Counted from the first letter of the stretch, positions 35,431 to 49,935 are shown. The stretch: 64,000 nucleotides of DNA from Augochlora pura (GCF_028453695.1 NC_135781.1:14197640-14261639), one strand, 5' to 3'. Notes: generated from the sequence alone by a model not told the origin. Program-made: numbers and translations.

Positions 35431-35596
35431 GAAAGGGAGAAAAAGAGAGAAAGAGAAAAAGAGAAAAGGAGAAAAGGAGAAAAAGAGAGGCAGAAAAAGA
35501 AAGGGAGAGCAAGACAAAGAGAACAAGAAAAAGAAAAAGAGAAAAAGAAAGAGGTAGAGAGAGAAAGAGAAAAAGAAATAAAGAGAGAGAAAGAGC
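35386..35596 (+). repeat. 210-bp polypurine tract (GA-rich)
   Basis: Almost entirely A and G on the plus strand, beginning as (GA)n and continuing as GAAAAAGAGAA-type variants with only scattered pyrimidines. The lysine/arginine/glutamate reading on + and the phenylalanine/serine/leucine reading on - are products of this composition, not genes. Confidence 0.95.
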
Positions 35597-38500
35597 TGGA
35601 CAACTGAAATTTGTGGCTAATGAATATGCAGAGCGTTTCTAACGTCGCATGAAATAATTAGAGGATCTAGCGTTCGGAAAATACACCGGGGAACGGACGA
35701 AATTATCCTTAATCCTTCGGCTGTCACCACCGCGACTACTACCGCCGGCTAATCTCGGCTGAATGGAAACTCAAGGTCCCGAGTGCCGCAATTTTCCTGC
35801 TCGAAATAATTAAGAGATCTGGCTCTTGAAAATAGACCAAACGTAATGTCTACGAACCATGCACCACCGACATGTTATTCCAAAAAATAGGATCCGACGA
35901 AACTGTTGAATCCCAAAAAATGAAGGTAACGTGAACGATGAAAGTAGGCCATTCTACTGAATTTTGTTAAAAACAATGCAAAGCTAAATTGCTTACGGAG
36001 CAAATAAATTGCTTAACTCTTTGTTAATTGGTACGGATTTTTTATTGTTTAGCACATTTTTTGGAATTTCCGTACTATACATCTTTATTCATTTTTCAAT
36101 TTGCACCATTTCATTGTGATTATGCGTTACGGAGAACCATCTTTACTTATCCCTTGGAAGCACGTGTTCATAAATCGAGAAATGGCACTGTTATTTAAAA
36201 TTTTTTTTTATTTTATTTTTTCCAACGCTCGCTGTTAGTACAACAATCTCAATAGGTCTAATACACTGAATAAAATAGAATAGCTGTTAATGTTCAAAGT
36301 ATCTGATACACAGAGCTACATAAAACAAGTAATATTCCTTCTTCCATACTTTCATTTCATTTTTATCGCAAGAAATCCTGTAGCGAGCAAGCCTAAATTG
36401 TCCCCCATTTTAGGCGTTACGTTACACACCAACATACGAATTTGCAATGTACATTCAATTATCGAGTTGCCAAGAAGGAAGACCACACTCTTGTGTATAT
36501 GCTAAAAATGAAATTTAAGGAACGCGTATATTTCCTATATTTTGAATACTCGTTTTCAAAGAACAAAAGGATGAATTAACGAGTTTCTCTCGGCGAAGCG
36601 CGATTTCTCAACCAGTTTTCGATCAGTTTCCTGAATTGCAAATTACGCAGAACAGAGGCTGGCAATGCAGCGCGCGACGCCACTGCCGTCAATGCGAATG
36701 ATTAATACGTAATCAATCTTTGTAGAGCGAACCGCATTTTGAAATCGCATTACGTGTAATGTGTACATTGATACGTACTGCGAATATCTGATTGGATTGG
36801 CAAACAGCGCGGCGCGTAGTTAGAAATGTCTGCAGTTACAATCGGGTCCCCCGCTTTCGACGTCGACTCCGAATCAAACATAAATGAGCGGAGCTGGTGA
36901 TTGGATTTCGGGTGGAACGTGAGTCGATCTCTTGTGCTTGTGAGCGAAGGATACGACGACTCGACAAAGACGTGGTCCTTTGAGAACGGTGTACGGCTGG
37001 GCAAGGCCGAGTTCCCGAAAGAGAAACCTCGCTCTTGCCTCAGGTTTAACCGTGCATTCAGAGATTGACCTTTCACCTACGAATTCATACCTGATTCGGC
37101 CCGATATCGAAGCTGTGTTACTGTTCGAACTGCTCTTAAACCGTTCCTTATTGCCTTCCGACGTGTAGAACGAAACTTGCCGCGTCGCGTTTTATTGCGG
37201 CGACAGTTTTTATTTACGTTTAAACGATCTTTAATCTGCGTTTACGACTGTTACCGATGAAACCGGCAATAAAAGATTGTTAGGCCTTGCGCGAAATTGA
37301 GTTCAGATGTTAATTGAGGTCTAAGACGATGGATGTTCCGCTTCAGCGAAACGAAAACGCGTCGACGAAAGGTTTTAAACTTCTTTCGCCATGGAAATGT
37401 TTGCAAGTAAGGGAAACGGGCCACTTACAATTCAGTATTGAATGTACTGTTCCCGTAAATCGTCCTCGGAAAGTTACAAGTTTAATCGAACGAAAACGTC
37501 GAGAACCAAGTTTCCCTCCCGAAGAAATTAATCGAAACTTCTCGAGATTCATTTTGCAAGTTAATTGACGCTCAATAGCATTCGAAGAATCTGATTGATA
37601 CTCGACTGATACTTCCGACAATTTCCACTGGCGGGAACGTGGTCAAGAGCGCCGACAAGGTTTAGTCGCTTCTGGTGCAAAATAATTAATAGACATTATT
37701 CCAGGTAAAATTGTGCTCCGCTCCTACGTAAAGTCTAATACTATGTGTACATACAAGAATTATTCTCGAGAATTACTCTTGCTAATAGCTGATGACACCT
37801 GTGTCCACTTCAGAGTGGTCTCCCACGAGTTTTAATCTCGCAAGTGTAACATCCATTGTGCCTTGTATTCGCATATGAATACTGCTCTTCCAAATTGTTC
37901 GGGCGCGTTACAATGATCTGAGGAACTGAGTCAACGCTATCGTTCAACTTCTTCCAAAGTTCACTCGATCTGGAAACATTTTAAATGATTCTTTCAAACT
38001 TTTGTTAGAGGCACGAAGATAGAGTTTAATCTTTCCACGAATCCAATTAATTGCTGTTTAAACAACTTTTTCTATACTCGTTTTTCAGAGAACTAATCGG
38101 TCTGATAACTTAACAATTTTTATAACAAATAATTTCAATACGCACACCGGGAGATTTCAGATCGAAAACTTTCATAATGTAAACAGCTAATAATTCAACA
38201 ACCAATAATTAAGTAATCGGTAGAAAATGAAAAATCACGGCATGCGAAATCAATGTACGCGTTTTCCCGTTAGCAAAAATTCGCGGGTGCTCGTTGCAGG
38301 TGCTATAGAGTACTCGCGAAAGCGAAACTATCCAGTGGGTGTGCAGCATAACGGAACGATCGAGATGCTGCGGCAGGTATTGCGTAACGTGCCGGTGACT
38401 TCTCTGCCGGAACCAGCGATTCCGCATTAGGTTCCCGCACGCAGGATTATGCAGCTCGCAATGCGACACTCCGGGAGCAGAGCTGGCGAAACTTTGCGCT

Positions 38501-40171
38501 GGCTTGTGATCGGCGAACCAGGCTCCTTGCAAGCCCTAAATCACACGGTCGTTGCGCACAACGTCCGCTCCGAGTCGTTGCGTCGAGGCTGGACGCGTCG
38601 CGACGCGAAACGCGACTCCTGCGAGCTTTCCCGTCTTAACTACCGAGAGAAACGGACAACCCGGCAGTTCCCCGATGATTTTTTTTCTTCCGCTTAACCA
38701 CGTCCCAGCCGGAAAACTCCTATGAAATTCAGTGAGAAAATGATTCCGAGCCACGCAGAATACCGGCGTATCAGATACATACTGATCCTCTATTTATGCT
38801 GAATTATTTATACGGGATGTTTCATTTAGACGTCGGTTCCGCAATTAATGGAATTCCAGGGAATCCTGAACGAACCGCAGGATTTGCCAAGTTTTGTTTA
38901 CATTGGATAGACGCGAAGATCAATTTGCATCAGATTATGTTACGTGGATACGAAAGTGTGTAACTAGCTGACTGGAACGAATTTCTTTGCGCTGATGACA
39001 ATTTTAAAAACTTAACGAGAGTCTCGAAAGAAAAGGTTCAAGGAAAGTTTGTTAAATAATCCTAAGAATGGCAAATATAATGTTTGGTAAACTAGAAACG
39101 TAAACGAAAGATGACGAAGTAGAAATTGTGCAATAAAACATTAGTGAGGATAAATGACTGTAACGAAGAGAACGTTGAAAAAGCGGCGTGTATTCCGTAT
39201 CTAACACCGCGATAACAGCATCTACAAATCTCTCCCTCATTAACACCAGCGCTCAAACATTTGAACAGCGTACAGTCTCGAAGAAACTAACGGACTTCCT
39301 CTCTTTGTAGGTTTTACGAAACGCGGCATTCTTTGCTCCACTTCAGCGACTCCTTATTCTCGGTAAACAAAACTGATTAATCTCTGCAGAAATCTCATAT
39401 ACGTTACGACCTGCGGTTTTCGAAGTAGAAGGAGGTTGTCACAGAAACGATTTGCGTTATCATTCCATAGAATATCGTTGCGGTTAGTTCTCGAATATGT
39501 GACGCATTAAAGTCCTGCGGGGACAAGGAAGCGAATCGCGAATGAAAGAGGCCCGCCGCTTTTGCGCGTTACTGTACCACACTTCCCTACGCAGTTCGGT
39601 GTATCGTAGGCGAGGTGTGAACATCTTCAGAAATTCTATTTAGCCGCGGCAAGTCGACGAATTAACGAGCCCCGCCGGGATCGGTTTCCACGAGCACGAT
39701 TATTTCGATATACTGTTTTAAAAGCATGTTTTTACGCGCGCGCGATCCAAGATGGACGGATAGAGGAGCGCGCGGCGCTGGTTTCCCACGGTACGCCGCG
39801 GAACACACTGCATCTTTGTACCTATGAACCTTTGCGGAACGGTACCGCAAAACACGAGACGGTTTACGACGGTGCAACGCGATGCAACGCGGCAACGGCC
39901 GGACGACTGCTCCGCTTTTTCTACTTCAGACACGCTTTCTCGCTGATCGTCGTCGCTGATGAAAGGAAAGCTAACCAGCGGAAATGGAGCGCGAACGGTC
40001 ATCGATCGATTATTGTTCACCGATAATTCGGCCGTCCGCCGCCATCCGGCCACTTCTGAGTTCAGCCAGGATCCGGACTCGTTTTCCGCTCGTCGGTCCG
40101 GCGAAATGTTCCGCTAAGACGACGCACAGATTACGCCAATGGTCATTTACCTGTACCATAACAATCAGCTT
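35597..40171. other. Long non-coding stretch
   Basis: AT-rich and CpG-rich patches alternate. A short TGCAACGCGATGCAACGCGG repeat lies at 39873-39891, related to 12485-12534. Overlapping frames at 36750-37168, 37314-37621, 38209-38754 and 39662-40190 are open on both strands and unrecognised. No RNA gene or element was seen. Confidence 0.5.
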
Positions 40172-40641
40172 GACTCGTGATGAACATTAAATACATAATC
40201 CATCGATGTTAGAAATTTCTCTTAAGTTGAAGAAGAAGATTCTTTTTTTTACTAATAAACTGCCGATCCTTGTGGAACATGGAAATTTTGTGCATCGAAT
40301 GCAAGAAAACATAACTGCATAGTCATCCATTCCCGACTTCAATAACTGTAATGAGTTATGATTAACGTAATAAAATTGTTAAATCGAAAAACTAAATCTT
40401 TTTAAGAATCATAAGAATGTTACTTTCGGTTTAATAAAGCATTTGAAATATATATTCTTTATTTCCTGAACAGTGTGCAACTTTTCCTTTGCTATTTTTG
40501 CATGGCTACATTGAAAAAATTGTCCAAAGTGGTAGAATGATTTTCTGTCATTGTGTCGTGTTCTAGTACGACAGTTATTTTTGACATATGAATATTTTAT
40601 CCAAAATCATCGCGACCTACATGTAGGAGAGAATGGGTTAA
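40172..40641. other. AT-rich stretch with possible MITE fragments
   Basis: A 17-bp string at 40172-40188 is identical to the interior of the MITE at 33505. The bases before it, from about 40147, loosely resemble that MITE's left end. At 40638-40641 a TTAA read inward gives TTAACCCATTCTCTCCTAC, an end-like sequence without a found partner. It may be a decayed copy or two unrelated scraps. Confidence 0.3.
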
Positions 40642-41869
40642 TAGCGGTCACTTAAGCAATTGCTATACAATCAAAATATGAGATAGCGTGATGCAGGTAA
40701 CCACGGTCAGCATGTCTTGCAGTTATCGCATTCATATTTTTTAAAAGAATGCCATTAGGTGCATTCAACATGATTCCAGAAACTACAAGACGTGCAGTTA
40801 TACCACATTACATTGCCTCATTCATATTAATTACAGATAGTGCATATACTAATGGCTACGCCTACGTCGCCATCGTCGATATTATGACAAAATCGTTTAG
40901 TCCTTTCGTGTACTACGTGTCAGCGAGAAAATAACACAGATGTTGACAGTGGAATGCGGAGGGACTCCACCTTTAGGTATAGTATAGTTTATATAATATA
41001 TAATTTTATATTTTATATATAATTATATATAATTATACTATAATATATATTACGTATGTATATAGTCCGTGTGTAGTAGAATAGATCCCTACAAGTTTCT
41101 CTGTGCCATCTTCTTGTGAACGAACAGTAGTATCTATTTATTCTTAACACTGCTTTTAATTTTATTTCCTCGTCCTTTTTCTAATTGTTTTGTATCTTTT
41201 CCTGTTATTTTATTATTGAACATTTTTCAAGGCTATCGCCATTATCCGCACATGCATTATTCATTAAAAGTTAATATAAATAACAGGGAGTAAACATATT
41301 TACATTACATGACGTTATAATTCTATATCTGAATGACAGGGCTATAGTTCAATACATTTATATTGCAAGGAAAGTCTAACAATTACTTGCACCTATGTTG
41401 CGCGAGCAAAACTTTACAAAAGAAGTGGCAATTTTTGGAAGTAGCATTTCGTAATAACAATGTTCACCATCACTACATGTTGAACGTAATTACCTCATTC
41501 TCTCCTATATGGAACAATGTTAAGCTGATATTACTATATGATCCACGAAATGCGTAATATTCATTGTCACTGAGAACGTTTTTATAAAATCTCCAGAACT
41601 CGTGGTGTTTCAGCAGAAATTTTTCGTCGTACTACTGTGTAACTTCGAAATTTCCACACCTCGAAAGCCTCATGTCCGCGAGGACCGCGCGTAGATTCAA
41701 TTGCAAGGAAGAATCGTTCGTAGCGACCTTAATGAGACGAGCACGGTGGACACGTGGCACGAGAAAAACGGAAACAGCCGGATCTTCTTGAGACGAGTCC
41801 TCTCGTCGGTCGTGTGGAATCGACTCGCAGTGACGACTGACAATGCGAAAACAAAAGAACAGCGAACGA
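40642..41869. other. AT-rich non-coding with a TA-rich run at 40977-41060
   Basis: TATAATATATAATT-type low-complexity sequence lies near 40990-41060. There is no supported gene. Confidence 0.55.
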
Positions 41870-41888
41870 GGAAGAGGGAGAGGAAGAG

Positions 41889-41923
<35 letters not shown>
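41870..41923. repeat. (GA)n microsatellite
   Basis: A GA-rich tract with a pure GA dinucleotide core near 41895-41922. Arginine/glutamate or serine/leucine frames across it are repeat translations. Confidence 0.92.
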
Positions 41924-41926
<3 letters not shown>

Positions 41927-44900
41927 GGGGAGGGGAGCAAGACCAAGTTACAAGGCTTACGTAACGACGGCAAATAACGCTAATGAGCCTACTCCGCCTT
42001 CGTTCCTCTTTATTCTTTTTCCAAGAGATGTTTTCCCCGCCCCGACCCTGACACCGCAGAGTTACGAAAACTATTCTGACAACACGTAATCTGGATAAAG
42101 ACAGCGCTCGTTCCCAAAATGTGAGCTCCGCGACCGAGAACGGGCGCGCACCTCATTGTGTTCCAGATTATGGAGCACGTAAGAAAGTCTGAAATAGATT
42201 CTCTCGCGCACCGTTACACTTTTTTCGCTTCCTTTCGCCGTGAATGACTTTACAGTGCGTATTCAGGACGCTTCTCGAGATTTCTTTATCCGCGAATCGC
42301 TGAAAAATTCGCATACCGTGGAATGCGGTTTGGTGACAGCAAAAACTACCTCCTTTCATCTGACAACGTTAGAGACAGACCAAATGAGCCATTGCTTTCG
42401 CGGACATCGACGCTTTCTATACAGGGTAGTCGGTAACTGCTGCTGCAATCGAAAGAAGAAACGGTCTACGTGCAAAACCAGGTCGAAGAAACAATAACAA
42501 TTTTGCATTTAAAGCTGCGTTTCCGAGAAAGATGCGTTGAAAAATGCACCGAGTTCGCGTGACTTGTAGTGTGTCAAGAAGTAGATTTGGTACATCATGA
42601 CCAGACGTGCGAAGGTTAGCCCAATTCAGTAGTATTATTTTTGATTAGCAAAATTTTTCTCGAAATTGGAGCTTCCAATAAAAAAGTATTTCTACATTTT
42701 GTCTTATTTTTAAATGTAGAATTACCACTCTGTGATCATTCTGTAAATGTTGTTTTGCTTTTTTCTGAACTTGATGACAAATACTTTTAACGAACACCGA
42801 AATATTTTCCTCGCGACAGGAATGATGAGGAAAATAGTTTAAACAGGTATTGTAAAAAATACCGTTGATCGAAATAATACTCAAAAAGAGTTGCCATAAG
42901 ATCAATTCGTCTAGCATGATATTCTTTCAAAATCGATAAAACTCTGTTTGCAACGTTCCTCACATCATTTAAAGTAAAGTAAATGATTGTATGATCGGTT
43001 GTGGTCACACTACATTATTCCGTCTTGTATAATAAATTATACAATTGTCTCCTTAATTTATTGTCTCCTTAATGCAAAGAAATATTTATCCAGGACTAGC
43101 ATAGATCATTATCGTCAATTCGGTAAGAATATATGTATTTATATCCTTGAGAACACTGGTAACGCTCAAACTTCGGCCATCTCAAAAATTGCATCATGAA
43201 TCGTAGCCATTAAATTGCGGACTTTAATGCGTTATAAGAATTGTCTGTATCATTTATAAGATGCAGAAACCGCATAAACAATTAACCTTTCTCAGAACGA
43301 TTTCAGTGAGCTGGAAATAATTGAAAAGCACTTGGAAATTCTCCAAATGTTTTACATGTTTTACATTCGATCTACTCATTGTTACCATGAATGCATAAAG
43401 TGGACGATCTAGGTGATTGGGGATAAGAGGTTGGAGTTTTCGGTGGACCGAAAGTATCGATGACTTGAAATTGCATTAACTCACAGTTTTTATAGCGCCG
43501 CATCTGAGGTCGATGTGTAACGCGAAACTTCCGCGATAGCGTATCAACCGCGTAAACGATTTCGCACACGGTACCAAACGCGGTCGCCGAATTGAGCACA
43601 TTAGAATGGATCTGAGCACGGTGATGTTTGCGCCATCATGGTCGCTGGTAACCTGTCACGCGCTCGTCCGATTAGATATCACAAAAACGCAAACGGCAAG
43701 GTAAGAAAATTCCACGGAGTCGATTGTCAATATCCGAGTAGCGACGACGTTTCTACGGAGTATTGATACTGGACGCTGTTGGCTGCAGAACGATTATTTT
43801 AATTCGGTTCACGGAAAAATGGCTTAATTCGTGACCGTCCGATTTAAATCGTTCCGTCTCTTCTTAAGCCAATGCCGCGTTTCCCTTTCGAGGTAAATTG
43901 AGTGCGTCGCGTGAAACGCCGGCATTTTCACGGGAAAAACGGAAAAGTTCGACCGCGAAAGTGAGAACTCAACAACGAAATAAAAGCAATTGACTCGAAG
44001 AAACAGAACTCGCGCGGCGTTACTTTCGACTGCGTTTGAAAGGTTAATTAAACGTCACGTAATTTAACATGCATTTCACCGACGGATTTCGCGTGACGAC
44101 GCGACGGCCGGACATTCTTTCCTATAATTGAATAATTCAGCTCGGAGTGAGAAGGAGAGCGGGAACAGAAGGGGTGCGAGGGAGAGTGAGAGAGGAGAAA
44201 CCCTTTAATTGGAGCCGATCGGGAAACGCGTGGACCCGGTGAAACATTGCATCATTAATTCCGCCTCGAGGTTAGTCGACCGTGAATGGAAATCACTTCT
44301 GCGCGAACGTCGGATAATTTATTAATATCTACACCGGACCAGTCGCAGAATTAAGCTTTCAATGGAATAGCTTCTACGTGAACTACTTCGCTGAATGCGC
44401 TGCTGCGTCAAGCCGACTGCCGGTTCGACCTCCTGAACTTTGACAATGAGGCAGCGATCTATCTACAATTTTCACTCATCGGCGACTCAATCTTATCTTC
44501 CGATGTACGAACTATTTTCGCCCGACCATTTCTCGACGTTTCCTCGACTCGTTGCCGATCCGTAACATTATTTCGTTCGACCGATTATCGAATCGATCGC
44601 TTCGAACGAAAAATCGGATTTCCTCGACTCTACTTTCGAGATTCGACTAGATTATTTCTACGCGGAACACAATGTACCGGCATTTTACCGATCGCTAACG
44701 AGGGATAATCGAAATGTTGGCACGCGAACCTCTCGAGCAGCGAGAGCTGCAGGTCACTCTATCAATTATTCCTGTTAATCTTATTACAATGCGATACGAG
44801 CACGCTTTATGCAGGCCCATTTTTCCTCCAACGTCTCGCCGGCTTTCGAGACGCACGTGACGTCTTGAGGCCATTTCGCCGCGGCCCGATTATCGTTCCG

Positions 44901-47900
44901 CGTTCCAGCTTCTCCTGTCGAGCTATTTTTTTTCTTTCTCTCCCCACCGTCTCCCTTTCTTTATCATTCGGCCTCGCCCTCTCTGTCTCTCTCAGCACGG
45001 CACGAGTCTCTTAACGAAGATAAAAGGACTGCTAACTCGAACGCTCGAACACGCGAGCCAGTTCGACCAAAGGAACGCCCCGAATTTGCACCTTCCCATC
45101 GCACAGGCTCCTCGACCACGCACGTTCTTTTCGCGCGAGAACCAACGAAACAAGGTATTACCCACCTCGGATACATTCTTATAATTTTCCCTCAAACTCC
45201 TCTACCTTCGACCTGGTTTTCGCCCTTTAGAACGCAACGGTAATTTCACGGTAAAGTACACGCAAAAGGTGGGCCGCTCCAAAATTTAAACGCTATATAA
45301 TTATCGCACAAAGCATCTCCGAGCCCGCGAGCTACGACCGAGCCAAGGCTTTAGCGCGTTTCGACAAGCAACGATTAACACGGCGACTGCAATCTCGGTC
45401 GTACCTGATGATTTTTGTTGCAATGCAGTAGCACGTACCAATTTCGTTAGGATCTATGAAATTGAATGATGGACTGCGGGCTTTTACGCAATTGTGACAA
45501 TCACAATTTCAAAAGGTACGACTGAGAGAATGTGATAATGTCGAGAGAATTTCATCAATTTGGAGAAATGATTATCGCTTTGACTGCTACGCAGACAACC
45601 TCAACCATTTCACAAAAATTGCAGCATTTTGTTAGATTGATATACAATTAAAAAGTTAAGGTCTATGATATCAACTACGTTTTTAATATCCTTACGTTTT
45701 ATAGATTCTAATAAAATTAGGAAGATATAATAGTATAGCGAGAAAAAAAAGAACTATTATTAAATTAAGAACTAGTATTAAAGAAAGAGAAGTTCTATTT
45801 GATTAAACTTTGGTAACTAGAATTGAGCCTTCTGTATCTTGTCATTGATCTGGAAAAGTACTTTTCCATAAAATCGACTCACTGTCAAATATTGCTGACG
45901 TCAAATAAACTATCTCGATTTCTGACCTTTTTTGACACGGAAGTTCAACACTCAACACTTCTCGTTTAATTAGCATTTGAAAGAGAATCTAGCGGAAACT
46001 GTTCGGTTGATCAAATGAAAACAAAGGCCTGCTTATATGTAAAAACATAGTCCGCAGTTCAAAGACCGATGAAGGGGGGGAGGAGGGGATCAATAAGCCG
46101 CACGTGGATTTCGCTATGATACGAAAGCACTCTAGTTTGAGCATAAATAATAAATTTGGGTATAGGTACAAGTGGCATTGTGGACACTTCGTCTCTTTAA
46201 AATGTCTCTAGTTGTTCGCGTGACTTTTTAATGAGACGAACGTCACGACCACGTGTTCGATTCCTTTTAATAAAGCCGGGCGAATATAGTGTAACAACAG
46301 TGCTCCGCGGCGCTCCACGGCATTCCATTCAGTTTTCGAACAATTTCGAAGTGAACCGACACAGGAAAACGCGACGACGTTTGAATAATAAATAGCGTTC
46401 ATAAATCTAGACGCAGCCTCTGCTCCTCGTCAACCTACGCGCCCGCGCGGAAGGTATGATTAAGAGCGGCTCCATTGTTCAAAGGTAAATTGATCACATA
46501 CCTGGACTGGTCTGCCAAGATAGACCACCGATGAACATTTTCCTAGAACAAGAAAGATGAATCCATCAGCATCGGCATCGGCATCGGGTCGCGTTGACGT
46601 CAGAAGATGATGAAGGAAGGCGAGGGGCGGACTGTCGGCAGAGGGTAACTTCCGGTATCGTAACCCCCTGCGCAGTCTCCGTTTGTTGACGGCAGGTGTC
46701 ACCACACATCAACCAACAACTGAACAACTCCCGAAGGCTGATAATATTATGCTTTCTATTTTTCTGATATTTCTTTCTGCGATAGATCTGCAACCCTTCC
46801 TCGTTAACGGAAACCTCGGCTCACGGCGACACGTCGATAACGATATTTCCGATCGTCGCGGACAAATAAACCAAACCATATTCACGCGCGAGGAACACAA
46901 TATAAAAGGTTGCCCTCTCTCTCCCCGGGAACCGAAGGCGCCTTCTTTATTTGCCGAGGGGCGGCGAACACAAAAGAAACCCGCCTCGCGCAGCGTCGAA
47001 GGATACAAGTACATAAACAAACCTACCGCGATTCAGTCGAGTTTAATAAAACCGCTCGCAACAAAACGGTGTAAAATGTCACTTGTTCCTAGCCCGAACT
47101 ATGAATCAACCCCTCCGGTTTACGTTGGCCACCCCCATTGCCGGTCCGCACCGGTTTACTGTACCGGATCGCAGTTATTAGCCAGTTTACGAGTAGCACC
47201 ATCGTCATCGGTATCATAAAACCTTTTACGCGCCGGCTTGACTTTCGCGTGCTCGTGACAGCAGAGACAGGCAGCGATGGTAGCCGTAATGCAAATGCAT
47301 TTTGGATACCGGCGCCTTCGCGTGCGCGGCTATCGCTATCGTACGTTCGACTTCCAGCAAGAGCTCTTTAAGGATGCATGGCGAGATTAATGTTTCCTCG
47401 TTAGTCTTGCGAGTAACTAGCGCCGAGAACCTACGAACAGGACGAATTTCTCGCGAACACCTTTGCCAGATGTTTGGAGACGCGATTCAAGCGATTAACA
47501 GGCCAAATAACGTTCCCGGTTTTACTCGAAAAACTACGCGAGAGCTGCAACAGCTGGGCCGAACGTCAACGGTCGTAGTAAACACATCCGACTGGTTCTC
47601 AGTCTAATGGATCCGTGAAACGTTACCGTTAGCTACTTCTTTTCCGACAGTCGACTGCGAACGTAAATTGCCTTTTCCGAATTTATCGTGCTACGAAACT
47701 CGTGACCGGCGTGTTAGGGATATTACAATAGAGCAAGAAGTCGAGCGTTATATCCGCGAAGATAACGCTCCCGCGTCGCGGACGTAATCACATGGTGGGG
47801 CATTTGAACATCGATTTTCCGCGGCACGATATAACCTATTCCCCTCGCCCACGCATTCCTGTTTCTCTGTCCTCCCCCGACCGGCCCCAGCGCGCCTCCT

Positions 47901-47999
47901 CTTCCCTCTTTAGGTCTTCGTGATACGAAGAACTGGAGTAGGCTACCGCACTATACCCCGTTGATAGGTTCAGGGAGAATTAATAGGACAAACCATTGA
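41924..47999. other. Long non-coding stretch, CpG-rich 43600-45300 and 46200-47900
   Basis: No supported gene. A CATCGG hexamer run lies at 46564-46588 and includes a neighbouring TGACGTCA (about 46594). A 178-codon plus frame at 46683-47219 has no recognisable domain, an unlikely mid-protein hydrophobic patch and a minus-strand frame opposite it; I do not call it a gene. Confidence 0.45.
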
Positions 48000-48297
48000 C
48001 CATACGTTGTCACGATCGAACGGACTGGAAAATACGTTGAGCCCTGACCGTTCCCCGATGCGAGGGGGCGTACAGATAGCGGCAAGAAATGCCTCGGAAC
48101 TTTCCGACAGACCTTCCCCGACCACGTGGCGGACGCGACCCTGAAGAATTCCCACGGAATTAGTATCCTTCGATCCGCGGAATATTCACCAAACGTCCCG
48201 GCAACATTTTGGCGGGCAAATTAGAAAGACGTTAACCGAACACCCCCTGCTCCGGTCCATTCAGATCCCGCGTTCAGATTCTGCGTTTTGATTATTC

Positions 48298-48333
48298 GGG
48301 AGGGTTGGGGTTGGAATCGGGGGGGGGGGGGGG
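48298..48333 (+). repeat. G-quadruplex-capable G-runs with a 15-base poly-G
   Basis: GGG, GGG and GGGG runs with 1- and 2-base loops are followed after eight bases by 15 consecutive G (48319-48333). This fits the standard intramolecular G-quadruplex pattern on the plus strand. Homopolymer length may be imprecise in the assembly. Confidence 0.85.
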
Positions 48334-49935
48334 AGATGGCGGTCAAGCGATGAAAGAAGGCGCCACCGGTTCGAGGAAAGCGCCGCGGCACGCATATACA
48401 CGCGCTCCGGCAAATATAAACACTCTACGCGGTCCGCGGAACTCGACGCCGTCGACAACCACGGCGGGTGGAGGATATCGGCCGAACGATTTACGAGCGG
48501 TAATAACTAAACGACCGTCGCGGTACCACCAAAACGCACCCGGAGGTCAACGTTTCGTATCACCGATGGCGTATGATGTATCGGAACCGTATAAGAAGCA
48601 GCAACATAACAAACACTCGGCACGGGAGCAGGGCAACAGAAAACACAAGGCGACGAGAAGAACAACACGAGGGCCAGATCGACGATTGATCGGGGCATCA
48701 TCAGCACACTTTGGAAACGCCGTTACTCCTCTCGTTTTCTCTATACGTATACCCTTTCCTTTCGTATCCGATCTCGTTTTTTCGGTAACCACGACACGCG
48801 AAGAGATCGTTGTTGGTGGTGGTGGATTGTAGTGGATGGTCTGTATATTTTGTTTATGGGATTCAGGATGTCCTGTAGAGTGTTGTCTCGTACCCTGGAT
48901 CATTCGGCACCTCGGCTGGCGAGCCGCTCGCTACGATTTCCTGGTTTTGGGGCTCCATAGCGGCGCGCGACGCACGATTCGTTGCTGTAGCAACGCTCTC
49001 GCGTGTCCGGGGTTGCGAGTGGCAACGATAACACTAGTGCCAGTGGCAACGGCAGCCGGTCTATCTCGCCGATAGCCGCCACTCGTTTCACGCTCTCGTG
49101 GATCCGCGCTCGTTACCGTTACCGGGCGAGAACGATCGGCACCGGTTCAGCAACAACCGCAACTCGCCTGTCGATCCCGTCTGATGATGTCAGGGGACAC
49201 GCGTTCTCACGCGATCTCTGCCACCCCGCGGCGTCTACTGGATCACGTTCCTCTCGCCTGCACTCCTCTCCCCCCTCGTTCACCTGTCGCCTGGGTCCAC
49301 CGGTGTTCTGGTGCTCGGAAGCTAGCCTGCACTTGGTTGTCACGCGACACGCGTCGAGCTTTCAAGATTATCGACGGCAGTGGACGGTGTGTGGTACGAC
49401 GGTGTATCGCGATCACACTTAGCAGCTCGACGAAGTATCCTCGCGCTGGTCCCACGACGACAAACAGAGGCCAGGTGAACGACAACGACGACGACAACGA
49501 CAACGAGTGCGACGTACGACGAGCTGTTACGGATCGCACGGGCTCCGTATTTCGAGCTTTTCCGCTTGGTTTTTCCTCGCTGTTTCTCTGGTGTTTGATG
49601 GTTCGCAGATTCGTCTTGTTCTTCCGCACTTTTCCTATTCGTCGCGTGACTTCTTTCTCCCTTTCGCTATTTTTTCGCTCGATCGCTCGTTCTCTCTCTC
49701 TCTCTCTCCTCTTTCTCTCCACACTCTCCCCTACTACTGACTACTAAAAACTAAGGAGAAGGTGAGAGGTTACGTGGCTGCGCGGTACGGCGACTACTGA
49801 TGACGGGCGGCGGCCGGTACTCGGACGTGCGACGCGCTCTGCGAGAGGTTCGACGCGACACTGCGCTCTCGGGGCGCGGGGCGAGGGGAAGGGGTGCCGC
49901 GGGGAGAAGGGAGCACAGGGCGGGAGGGGCAGAGC

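Noticed and set aside
35235..35642. Serine/phenylalanine-rich and lysine/arginine-rich frames
   Set aside because: Direct translations of the polypurine tract at 35386-35596.
40172..40641. A complete second copy of the MITE at 33505
   Set aside because: Only a 17-bp interior match and a loose left end are visible. The end-like sequence at 40641 belongs to a different end type, so a full copy cannot be claimed.
46683..47219. 178-codon plus-strand frame
   Set aside because: No domain, family motif or plausible signal sequence. It is opposed by an open minus frame in a CpG-rich region where stop codons are rare.
48900..49091. Minus-strand frame with a leucine-rich hydrophobic start resembling a secreted peptide
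   Set aside because: The hydrophobic run lies after a charged stretch, cysteine spacing matches no known peptide, and it sits in stop-poor CpG-rich DNA.
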